Source of the DNA: an uncultured Muribaculaceae bacterium
Lineage (GTDB): Bacteria > Bacteroidota > Bacteroidia > Bacteroidales > Muribaculaceae
Length of the DNA: 64,000 nucleotides
Reading direction: 5' to 3'
Assembly: GCA_910587475.1 (NCBI GenBank)
Contig: CAJUMR010000001.1
Coordinates: 62,001 to 126,000, forward strand
Shown here: positions 43,156 to 51,058 of the stretch, in pieces
Numbering within the stretch: position 1 is the stretch's first letter
Layout: each line of letters begins with the position of its first letter
Position numbers and translations under genes: made by a program
Notes under the pieces: generated by a model
Told to the model about the DNA's origin: nothing
What the model saw: the letters and a program-made list of their open reading frames with translations, nothing else
Database searches by the model: none

Positions 43156-43857
43156 ATGACCATGGAAAATCGTCGTTTCACCGTAAGCGCCGACGACTTG
43201 AAAGTCGAGTGCCTCAGGCGCAAGTACTGCGACTTGCTCTCTCAGCCCGAAGTATTTCCTTCTGAAGAGAACTGGGAGTTCATCATCAGCTATAGGCTTC
43301 ATGGTCTCGGAAGCAAACTATATCGCAAATTTTTGGTATCACATCTGCTTGATGAAGACCAAAGGAGTGATTACCATTTATCTGCGATACGTAATTTCCC
43401 TCGTTACCTGAGGGCTGTAGATCGTGCCGATGCTATAGCGACCGTCTATTCCGACCCTCTGACATCTGCAGGAGCATTCGTAAGCCTTGTTCACGAATGT
43501 CAGCTGTTTGACTGCGAGCAGATCGGTGAACTCATCGACAAGGGCTACCCCGATCTTGCAGCTGAGCTTCTTGATGCTTTTCAGCCAGAATACGATGGCG
43601 ATACGATCGACGCCATGCAGTTTCTTCTGTCAAAGTTTGACTCTATTCCGGCACTTGGCTCTATTGAGATCCACAAGGGGATGTTCAAGACCGAACGCCG
43701 ATATATATGTCCCGATGGCCATTCCAACCCTCACGACGCCATCTATTGTTGTGAGGCCGGATGTGGCAAGGACATACGCGGACTGACGGCTGATAATCGA
43801 CGGGCCATAGAACTATTTTCTGAAAGGGTGGAAATTCTGAGGGAAATGCTCGATTGA
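43156..43857 (+). CDS. Uncharacterised protein with Cys/His-rich C-terminal region
   Basis: A 233-residue protein that I do not recognise. The N-terminal two-thirds look helical and acidic. A C-terminal segment (CPDGHSNPHDAIYCCEAGCGKDIRG) has cysteines and histidines in a spacing like a zinc ribbon. The start is the ATG at 43156 (or 43162), 8 bp after fcl, so it is probably transcribed with the sugar operon. The next gene, a relA homologue, has its own promoter. It could be an adaptor for translation or stress; there is no evidence for a sugar enzyme. Confidence 0.6.
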   Translation: MTMENRRFTVSADDLKVECLRRKYCDLLSQPEVFPSEENWEFIISYRLHGLGSKLYRKFLVSHLLDEDQRSDYHLSAIRNFPRYLRAVDRADAIATVYSDPLTSAGAFVSLVHECQLFDCEQIGELIDKGYPDLAAELLDAFQPEYDGDTIDAMQFLLSKFDSIPALGSIEIHKGMFKTERRYICPDGHSNPHDAIYCCEAGCGKDIRGLTADNRRAIELFSERVEILREMLD

Positions 43858-43861
43858 AAAC

Positions 43862-43892
43862 TGTGATCCTATCAAAAAAATGCTTAATTTTG
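43862..43892 (+). promoter_or_regulatory. Candidate promoter for the relA-like gene
   Basis: TAATTTTG at 43885-43892 matches the -7 box; TGTG at 43862-43865 lies 19 bases upstream and is one base from TTTG. The leader to the ATG at 43915 would be about 16 bases. Confidence 0.5.
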
Positions 43893-43914
43893 AATTCTCA
43901 AAATTTATGCGTTT

Positions 43915-46119
43915 ATGGAACAAGTTTTTTTCACTGCCGAAGAACGTGGTCAACTTATCCCATTGTGCCGGTCGCTGCTGCGATATGGCCGCGGCGTCGT
44001 TTCGTCTGATGACTTCAACAGATTGAAATCGCTTGTGGCCGAAGCTGTCAAGGCAGACGCATACCATCGCGACCGCTTCGCGTTGAATCCTGTCATTCGC
44101 AGCCTTGCCGCCTGTGAATTGCTTTGCGAACGTCTTAGCCCCGACCGCAACATGATCGCGGCCATGATGATCTACAATCTCTACCGACGTGAATTTGTCA
44201 CCCGCGACAAGATCGTAAAAGAGTGGGGCGATGATGTCGCCAAGATCGTCGATGGCTTGAACAAGGTGTCGTCGCTATACAGCAGGCATGCATTGGTCGG
44301 CAGTGAGAATTTCCGCAATCTGTTGCTGACCTTTGCCGAAGATATCAGGGTCATAATATTGATGATCCTCGACCGTCTCGCGTTGATGCGTGCCATCAAT
44401 CATCATCCCGACCAGCGTCAAGTGTGCGATGTGGCCTATGAAGTCAGCTATCTGTATGCTCCGCTTGCCCATAGACTGGGACTCTACAGTGTAAAGTCTG
44501 AGTTGGAAGACATGTCGTTGAAGTACACCAACAGAGACGTTTTCTCGCAGATCGCCCATAAACTCAACGAAACTAAAGCAAGCCGCGACGCTTATATCGC
44601 CGATTTCATCAGGCCCGTAAAGGAAAAACTTGAACGCGAAGGCTTGAAATTCGAGATCAAAGGACGCACCAAGTCGATATCGTCGATCTGGAACAAAATG
44701 AAAAAGCAGAAAAACGATCTCGAAAATATATACGACCTTTTTGCTATCCGCATTATTCTCGACGTTCCGCCCGAGCGAGAGAAGAACGAGTGCTGGCTCG
44801 CATATTCAATCGTGACCGACATGTACAGACCCAATCCGTCGCGACTCAAAGATTGGCTCAGCATACCGAAGAGCAACGGTTATGAATCTTTACATATAAC
44901 TGTCTACGGCCCGGAAAACAAATGGGTCGAAGTGCAGATACGAAGCAAACGCATGGACACCATCGCCGAAAAAGGTCTGGCGGCTCATTGGAAATACAAA
45001 GGCATCAAGAGTGAAGGCAACCTTGACGCTTGGATGAACAATGTCCGCGACATCCTGGAGGCGGCGGAGACCGGCCCGATGGAACTGATGAAAAACATGA
45101 GGATGGACGTCTACGATAAGGAAGTCTTTGCGTTCACCCCCAAAGGAGACCTCTATCGTTTCCCGCTCGGTGCCACTCTGCTCGACTTTGCCTTCGGCAT
45201 TCACACAAATGTCGGAAGTCAGTGCACCGGAGGACGTGTCAACGGCAAAAATCAGAAAATCAATTATAAGCTCCAGAGCGGCGACACTGTCGAGATATTC
45301 ACATCTTCGCAGCAGATGCCTAAGCAGGATTGGCTCAACTATGTCGTCACATCAAAGGCCCGCAACAAGATCCGTGTAGCCCTCAAAGAGCAACAGAGCC
45401 GCATTGCCGAACTTGGCAAGGAACTGCTGCAGCGCAGATTTAAAAATCGCAAGATTGAAATCGACGAATCTTTACTTTCAAAGGTGATCAAGAAACTCGG
45501 TTTCAAGACCATCACTGATTTTTTTGCCCGTATTGCCGACGAATCACTCGACATCAACAGCGTGGTCGAAAGCTATCTCGCTCTCACCAAGGCTGCCGAC
45601 GAAGCCGAGAAAATATCGGCGAGCGAATACACCCTTCAGGCTTCAGCCGAAGCCGACTCCCGCCAATCCGACGACATACTCGTAATTGGCGACAACATCA
45701 AGGGCATAAACTATCGCCTTGCCAAATGCTGCAATCCTATTTATGGCGATGACGTGTTTGGTTTCATTTCGTCTGAAGGTGTGATAAAAATCCATCGCTC
45801 CGATTGTCCGAATGCTGCTAACATTAGAGACAAATATCCCTATCGTCTCATACGCACTCAGTGGAGCGGTAAGATTGGATCTCAGTTCGGCGCTACACTG
45901 AGGATTGTCGGCAATGACGACATCGGCATTGTCACCAACATAACGTCGATTATCAATAAAGAGAAAAACATCTCCCTCCGAAGCATAACTGTCGACAGCA
46001 ATGATGGACTCTTCCAGGGCTACCTTATTGTCGGAGTCAACGACACAACTTCGCTAAATCAATTAATCAAAAAAATCCAGACCGTTAAAGGTGTAAAAAA
46101 TGTACAACGCAGTAAATAA
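43915..46119 (+). CDS. relA: RelA/SpoT homologue with degenerate hydrolase site
   Basis: A 734-residue long RSH protein. The synthetase domain is intact: KGRTKSISSIWNKM (about 249-262), YDLFAIRII (Asp274), NGYESLH, EVQIRS (Glu339) and AEKGLAAHWKYKG. TGS (about 400-465, FTPKGDLYRFPLGATLLDFAFGIHTNVG), the Cys-rich LAKCCNPIYGDDVFG region and a C-terminal ACT domain follow. The N-terminal hydrolase domain, in contrast, reads MIYNLYRREF where HDxxED should be, and DRLALMR in place of DRLHNMR, so ppGpp hydrolysis is very unlikely. The protein is therefore best seen as a RelA-type synthetase; a separate hydrolase must exist elsewhere. It overlaps the following lipoprotein gene by 20 bp. Confidence 0.92.
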   Translation: MEQVFFTAEERGQLIPLCRSLLRYGRGVVSSDDFNRLKSLVAEAVKADAYHRDRFALNPVIRSLAACELLCERLSPDRNMIAAMMIYNLYRREFVTRDKIVKEWGDDVAKIVDGLNKVSSLYSRHALVGSENFRNLLLTFAEDIRVIILMILDRLALMRAINHHPDQRQVCDVAYEVSYLYAPLAHRLGLYSVKSELEDMSLKYTNRDVFSQIAHKLNETKASRDAYIADFIRPVKEKLEREGLKFEIKGRTKSISSIWNKMKKQKNDLENIYDLFAIRIILDVPPEREKNECWLAYSIVTDMYRPNPSRLKDWLSIPKSNGYESLHITVYGPENKWVEVQIRSKRMDTIAEKGLAAHWKYKGIKSEGNLDAWMNNVRDILEAAETGPMELMKNMRMDVYDKEVFAFTPKGDLYRFPLGATLLDFAFGIHTNVGSQCTGGRVNGKNQKINYKLQSGDTVEIFTSSQQMPKQDWLNYVVTSKARNKIRVALKEQQSRIAELGKELLQRRFKNRKIEIDESLLSKVIKKLGFKTITDFFARIADESLDINSVVESYLALTKAADEAEKISASEYTLQASAEADSRQSDDILVIGDNIKGINYRLAKCCNPIYGDDVFGFISSEGVIKIHRSDCPNAANIRDKYPYRLIRTQWSGKIGSQFGATLRIVGNDDIGIVTNITSIINKEKNISLRSITVDSNDGLFQGYLIVGVNDTTSLNQLIKKIQTVKGVKNVQRSK

Positions 46120-46906
46120 ATTCATCATATCCGCATGCTTCGCCGCTACATTGTTGTCATGTGGTAACTCTGATCGTGAATCAGCTCAGCAACTGAGTGA
46201 TGCAGCTCAAGTCGAAATCAGTGCCGGCCGTTACGAAGGGGCCATAATGTTGCTCGATACTCTCGACACACGTTTTGCAGCCGAAGTGGAGGTCAGGAGA
46301 TCGGCTATGAAATTCCGTGCTATGGCTGTCGAGGGCTTGACCATACGCCGCATTTCAGCGGTCGACGACACCCTGGCATTTCTCAAAGCCGAAATTGATC
46401 GTCTCGATCAGCAGTTTGAATATGTAGCCAATCCCGGCAAAGGACTTGGCGGCAACTATGTGGCAAAATCGTTGGCGAAGTCAAAATCTTATCTTTTGCC
46501 CCGCGTCAACGATGAAGGATATTTCACACTCTCTGTAAAGATGCCCAAATCTATCGGCTTTGAATATATAAAATTCAATCAGGGCAGTCAATCCGCTTCC
46601 ACCCAGCCGATAAAGGCTTCGCGTCTTGTCAAGGTTGAGGGTTCTGAGATGACCGTTCTTCAGCAGGAAGATGTCACTTCGGCTTTTGATTGGATGCTCG
46701 ATCATTCGGCCGACAGCTATGAACTCATCGGAACAAAGTCGTCGATCAAGCAGAAACTTAGCCCCGAGCTCTATGGAGCCATGATCGAGACTTGGCAATT
46801 TGCACAAGCCCGACAGGCTCATCGTCAGGCACTTATCGAACGCGAGAAACTCGAGCGGAAGCTCCAGTTGTGCCGCGACCAGATTGCCAACGCTATCGAT
46901 CGCTGA
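46100..46906 (+). CDS. Lipoprotein of unknown function, coiled-coil C-terminus
   Basis: A 268-residue protein with a lipobox (ATLLSCGN, Cys21) after a short hydrophobic signal. The N-terminal mature part has AAQVEISAGRYEGAIMLLDTLD, a TPR-like helix pair. The C-terminus (ARQAHRQALIEREKLERKLQLCRDQIANAI) is a likely coiled coil. I do not know the family name. Its ATG lies inside the relA frame (20-bp overlap), which suggests coupled translation. The dnaN promoter starts 6 bp after its stop. Confidence 0.72.
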   Translation: MYNAVNKFIISACFAATLLSCGNSDRESAQQLSDAAQVEISAGRYEGAIMLLDTLDTRFAAEVEVRRSAMKFRAMAVEGLTIRRISAVDDTLAFLKAEIDRLDQQFEYVANPGKGLGGNYVAKSLAKSKSYLLPRVNDEGYFTLSVKMPKSIGFEYIKFNQGSQSASTQPIKASRLVKVEGSEMTVLQQEDVTSAFDWMLDHSADSYELIGTKSSIKQKLSPELYGAMIETWQFAQARQAHRQALIEREKLERKLQLCRDQIANAIDR

Positions 46907-46911
46907 TGCGG

Positions 46912-46942
46912 TTGTATAAGTCGATAATTTATCGTATATTTG
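46912..46942 (+). promoter_or_regulatory. Promoter for dnaN (TTG-N20-TATATTTG)
   Basis: TTG at 46912-46914, 20 bases, TATATTTG at 46935-46942. The start point near 46949 gives a leader of about 65 bases to dnaN. Confidence 0.7.
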
Positions 46943-47014
46943 CCATAAATTATAGAACTGATTGGTCATACATCAGATCCTGCTATTTGTAACAAAACTA
47001 AAACTCTACAATAT

Positions 47015-48145
47015 ATGAAGTTCAACGTACCCAGCAAAACTCTCTATAGTGCTGTATCATCTGTCAGCAAAGTCATCAATTCAAAAAACGCGCTGACTAT
47101 TCTCGACAACTTCCTGATCGAATTGAAAGACGACGTTCTTACTGTGACAGGTTCAGATCTCGAAAATTCTCTCACTGCGCGTATTGCCGTAACTGAGGCT
47201 GAAGGTTCTGGACGTTTCTGCATCGGAGCGCGACGTCTGGTTGAACTTCTGCGCGAGATGCCAGATCAGGGTATTTCTTTCACAATCAACGACACAACCC
47301 TCGAGATTGAGATTGAATATTCAAGTGGTAATTACACACTGGTTGCGATTACCGGTGACGAATACCCCGCCTTCAAGCCCGATCCCGACGAAAAGGAACC
47401 TATTTCATTCTCATGCGCGCCTCAGGATCTGATCAAAGGTATCGACAACACAATTTTTGCCGTTGGCAACGATGACCTGCGCCCGATGATGATGGGCATC
47501 TTCTTCGACATCAAACCCGACTCGATAACGTTTGTTGCAACCGACACACGTAAACTCGTGCGATATATCTGCCGCAACATCGCTCCCGGTGTCGAGGGAT
47601 CATGCCTCTTGCCTGTCAAACCGGCGACTATCATCAAGAACGTATTCGCCAAAGACGAGCATCTCACCATTACGATGAACTCAAAGAACGCCACGCTCGA
47701 AAGCGCTGCTTTCACGTTCAAATGCAGCTTCCTCAACGGCCGTTTCCCCGACTACAACCGTGTGATACCCAAAAACAACCCCTACACTCTGACTGCCGAC
47801 CGTCTCTCATTTCTTACAGCCGTGCGTCGCGTCGGTGTGTTTGTCGACCCGGCTTTCGGTCTCGAAAAGTTCCGCATCACTCCCGAGCGTGTCCTCCTCA
47901 AATCAAGCGACCAAGGCAACTGCACGAGCGCTCGTGAGCAAGTGCCCTGTTCATTTACCGGCCAGGAACTCACCATCGGATTTAGTGCACCATATCTGAT
48001 TGAAATACTCAACACCATTCCCACAGAGGATATTATCGTCGAACTCTCTGATCCTGGACGCCCGGGACTGTTCCGTCCGACCGAAGACGCCGAAGGCACA
48101 GAGTTGCTCATGTTGCTTATGCCGATGACTGTAGGCGATTTTTGA
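47015..48145 (+). CDS. dnaN: DNA polymerase III beta clamp
   Basis: A 376-residue sliding clamp. The N-terminal MKFNVPSKTLYSAVSSVSKVINSKNALTILDNF..., the repeated three-domain architecture (about 125 residues each) and the C-terminal LMLLMPMTVGDF, the family's usual end forming part of the hydrophobic pocket for clamp-binding partners, are visible. It tethers replicative and translesion polymerases to DNA. Unlike in many bacteria it is not beside dnaA here but between a lipoprotein gene and a DnaQ-like exonuclease gene. Confidence 0.97.
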   Translation: MKFNVPSKTLYSAVSSVSKVINSKNALTILDNFLIELKDDVLTVTGSDLENSLTARIAVTEAEGSGRFCIGARRLVELLREMPDQGISFTINDTTLEIEIEYSSGNYTLVAITGDEYPAFKPDPDEKEPISFSCAPQDLIKGIDNTIFAVGNDDLRPMMMGIFFDIKPDSITFVATDTRKLVRYICRNIAPGVEGSCLLPVKPATIIKNVFAKDEHLTITMNSKNATLESAAFTFKCSFLNGRFPDYNRVIPKNNPYTLTADRLSFLTAVRRVGVFVDPAFGLEKFRITPERVLLKSSDQGNCTSAREQVPCSFTGQELTIGFSAPYLIEILNTIPTEDIIVELSDPGRPGLFRPTEDAEGTELLMLLMPMTVGDF

Positions 48146-48181
48146 TTAATGTTACCCCGACAATAACTGTCAATACTGAAA

Positions 48182-48946
48182 ATGAAACTTACCCTGCGCC
48201 GTCCGATCGTATTTTTCGACCTCGAAACAACCGGAACCAACATATCCCACGATCGGATTGTCGAAATATCAATAGTCAAAGTCATGCCCGACGGATCTGA
48301 AATCGTCAAGACCCGTCGCGTCAATCCTGAAATGCCGATTCCGGCTGAAGCAACTGCGATCCATCATATCACCGACGATGATGTGAAAAACGAACCCACA
48401 TTCAAGCAGATCGCCAAATCACTTGCCCAGCTGTTCGTTGGTTGCGACATCGCCGGATTTAATTCCAATCGCTTCGACATTCCGTTGCTGGATCAGGAAT
48501 TTCAGCGTGCCGATGTCGATTTTGACTTCAGCAAAGCTCATTTCATCGATGTTCAGACCATTTTCCACAAAAAAGAGCCGCGCACTCTGGTTGCGGCTTA
48601 TCGATATTATTGTGGGAAAGAGCTCGAAGATGCCCACAGCGCAAGCGCCGATACAATGGCCACTTATGAGGTACTTAAAGCTCAGCTCGAACGCTATGAC
48701 GATCTTCCGCGCGAAGTAGAAGCCCTTTCGGAATTTGCATCTCAGTCTCGGAATGTCGATTTTGTAGGCCGTCTGGTTTACGACGATCAGAAACGCGAGG
48801 TGATCAACTTTGGTAAGTACAAAGGCCGTTTGGCCGAAGATGTCCTGCGCACTGATCCTGGCTACTATGCTTGGATTATGCAGGGCGACTTTACAAAAAA
48901 CACCAAAGACGTTTTCACACGCATCAAGTTAAGACAATCGAAATAA
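48182..48946 (+). CDS. DnaQ-like 3'-5' exonuclease
   Basis: A 254-residue DEDD exonuclease: motif I FFDLETTG (Asp13, Glu15), HHITDDDV, motif II GFNSNRFDIPLL, motif III HSASADTMAT (His and Asp). The C-terminal segment VINFGKYKGRLAEDVLRTDPGYYAWIMQGDF resembles the exodeoxyribonuclease X C-terminal domain. It may serve as a proofreading subunit or in repair; the adjacent dnaN supports a replication role, but the canonical epsilon interaction motif was not checked. It is 4 bp from coaBC. Confidence 0.88.
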   Translation: MKLTLRRPIVFFDLETTGTNISHDRIVEISIVKVMPDGSEIVKTRRVNPEMPIPAEATAIHHITDDDVKNEPTFKQIAKSLAQLFVGCDIAGFNSNRFDIPLLDQEFQRADVDFDFSKAHFIDVQTIFHKKEPRTLVAAYRYYCGKELEDAHSASADTMATYEVLKAQLERYDDLPREVEALSEFASQSRNVDFVGRLVYDDQKREVINFGKYKGRLAEDVLRTDPGYYAWIMQGDFTKNTKDVFTRIKLRQSK

Positions 48947-48950
48947 ACCA

Positions 48951-50159
48951 ATGTTGAAAGGCAAACACATAGTATTAGGCATAAGTGGTGGCATTGCAGC
49001 CTACAAGACCGCTACACTTTTGAGACTGCTTGTCAAGGCGGGTGCAGAAGTGCAGGTCGTCATGACGCCTAACGCTAAGGAGTTCATCACTCCCGTTACG
49101 ATGTCTGCTCTCAGTGGGAAACCGGTTGTCAGCGAGTTCTTTACCGCAAATACCGGTGAATGGCATTCTCATGTAGATCTCGGTTTGTGGGCTGATGCGA
49201 TGATCATTGCTCCTGCAACAGCATCGACCATTGCAAAAATGGCCAACGGTGTAGCCGACAACATGCTGATCACCACATATCTCTCTGCCAAGGCTCCCGT
49301 CTTCGTCGCTCCTGCAATGGATCTCGACATGATGCGCCATCCGTCGACTGTGCGCAATCTTGAGTTGTTGCGTTCATATGGAAACCATATAATCGAACCT
49401 GCCGAGGGTGAGCTCGCAAGTCATCTCGTAGGGAAGGGACGCATGGAAGAACCGGAGAATATTGCAAAGGTTCTCGACTCTTTTTTCGATTGTCAGCAAT
49501 CGTTGAAAGGCAAAAAGGTGCTGATCACCGCCGGACCTACTTATGAAAAAATTGATCCGGTAAGATTTATCGGCAATTATTCGTCAGGGAAAATGGGTTA
49601 CGCCATAGCCGATTGCGCTGCAGCCCGTGGTGCCGATGTCACTCTTGTCTCAGGCCCTGTGTCGATCAAACCTCAGCATCCGTCGGTCAACGTCATCAGC
49701 GTCGAGTCGGCAAAAGAAATGCTTCAGGCTTGTCTCTCTCATTTTGCCGAATCTGATATAGCGGTAATGACCGCTGCAGTTGCTGATTATGCTCCGGCTG
49801 AAGTTCTCGACCGAAAGATCAAACGCGAGAAAGACAGCCTCGGCACAATCAATCTCGTCAAAAATCCTGATATCGCTGCGACTTTAGGCGCTGAAAAACG
49901 TCCCGGACAATTGCTTGTCGGTTTTGCTCTTGAAACCGATCATGAGTTTGAAAATGCTGTTGACAAACTTCGCCGGAAAAATCTCGACATGATCGTGCTC
50001 AACTCTTTGAGAGTTCCCGGCGCTGGCTTCAGAACCGATACAAACCAGATTTCGATATGCTATCCCGACGGCAACCGCACCGATTTTCCGCTTAAATCCA
50101 AGACCGAGGTTGCCGGTGACATTATTGACGCAATAACGTGCCTATGCGAAAAGGCATGA
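48951..50159 (+). CDS. coaBC: Bifunctional phosphopantothenoylcysteine decarboxylase/synthetase
   Basis: A 402-residue CoaBC enzyme of coenzyme A synthesis. The flavin-dependent CoaC half (1-185) has LGISGGIAAYKT, catalytic His74 (HSHVDLGL), APATASTIAKMANGVADNML, and the PAMDLDMM motif. The CoaB half (about 187-402) shows KKVLITAGPTYEKIDPVRFIGNYSSGKMGYAIA. At the position of the conserved reductive Cys of CoaC (usually ACG before GxGRMxEP) this protein has Ser157 (LASHLVGKGRMEEP). The next gene starts in its stop codon (ATGA). Confidence 0.94.
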   Translation: MLKGKHIVLGISGGIAAYKTATLLRLLVKAGAEVQVVMTPNAKEFITPVTMSALSGKPVVSEFFTANTGEWHSHVDLGLWADAMIIAPATASTIAKMANGVADNMLITTYLSAKAPVFVAPAMDLDMMRHPSTVRNLELLRSYGNHIIEPAEGELASHLVGKGRMEEPENIAKVLDSFFDCQQSLKGKKVLITAGPTYEKIDPVRFIGNYSSGKMGYAIADCAAARGADVTLVSGPVSIKPQHPSVNVISVESAKEMLQACLSHFAESDIAVMTAAVADYAPAEVLDRKIKREKDSLGTINLVKNPDIAATLGAEKRPGQLLVGFALETDHEFENAVDKLRRKNLDMIVLNSLRVPGAGFRTDTNQISICYPDGNRTDFPLKSKTEVAGDIIDAITCLCEKA

Positions 50160-51058
50160 AATTCATATTGGCCCTGATTTGTGCAGCGTCGGCTTTTTCA
50201 ATGTCGGCGCAGGAACTCAATTGCACTGTCGAAATCAATTCAGATCAGGTTGAAGGCACCTATAAGCAGGTTTTCACGACCTTGCAGCAGGCAATGAACG
50301 ATTATATGAATACCAACATATTCACTAATAATCAGTTTTCAGCCAACGAAAAAATCGAATGTCGTTTGTTCTTCACCGTCAAAGAGTACACTGACGGAAA
50401 GATAACAGGTGACTTGCAGATACAGTCAAGCAGACCTGTATATAACAGCACCTACACGACAACACTGATTAATTTCAAAGACACAAAGATCGACTTTACG
50501 TATCTTGAAAACGAACCTTTGGTCTTTACTCTCGACCACATGGAAAGCCAGTTGACGGCTATCCTCAATTTTTATGCTTATCTGATCTTGGCGATAGACT
50601 ATGATTCGTTCTCTCCGCGAGGGGGCGAACCCTATTTCGATCGACTGAAGACTATCGTTCAACAGGCTCAGTCGGCCGGCGAAAGTGGTTGGAAAGCATT
50701 CGAAGATACTAAAAACCGCAGTGCGGTTTTATCGGCATATACCGATCAAGCCACACAATCTTTGCGCGATATGCTTTATGACTACCATCGGCGTGGTCTC
50801 GACGAAATGTCGGTAAGCCCGGATAAGGGTAGGGCGAAGATCACCGAATCGCTTGATGCGATAAAAAAAGTATATTCAGCAGCTCCGATGTCGGTAGGCT
50901 TGTCGATGTTCAAGGACGCGAAACTCGACGAACTTGTCAATGTATATTCAAAGGCTCCTGCCGATGAGCGCACAAAAGTCTACAATATGCTTCAGGAGAT
51001 ATATCCCACTGAACAGGAAAGACTTGAGAAAATCAAAAACGGATCAGAGAAGAAATGA
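50156..51058 (+). CDS. DUF4835 (PorD-like) exported protein
   Basis: A 300-residue protein with a signal peptide (MKFILALICAASAFSMSAQ) and the DUF4835 pattern: ELNCTVEINSDQVEGTYKQVFTTLQQAMNDYMN, then the conserved ERIEC-like strand (EKIECRLFFTVKEY), FYAYLILAIDYDSFSPRGGEPYF. PorD of Porphyromonas gingivalis belongs to this family and was linked to gliding/type IX secretion, but the family is found widely in Bacteroidetes and its function is unresolved. The ATG overlaps the coaBC stop; the recN start overlaps its own stop. Confidence 0.86.
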   Translation: MKFILALICAASAFSMSAQELNCTVEINSDQVEGTYKQVFTTLQQAMNDYMNTNIFTNNQFSANEKIECRLFFTVKEYTDGKITGDLQIQSSRPVYNSTYTTTLINFKDTKIDFTYLENEPLVFTLDHMESQLTAILNFYAYLILAIDYDSFSPRGGEPYFDRLKTIVQQAQSAGESGWKAFEDTKNRSAVLSAYTDQATQSLRDMLYDYHRRGLDEMSVSPDKGRAKITESLDAIKKVYSAAPMSVGLSMFKDAKLDELVNVYSKAPADERTKVYNMLQEIYPTEQERLEKIKNGSEKK

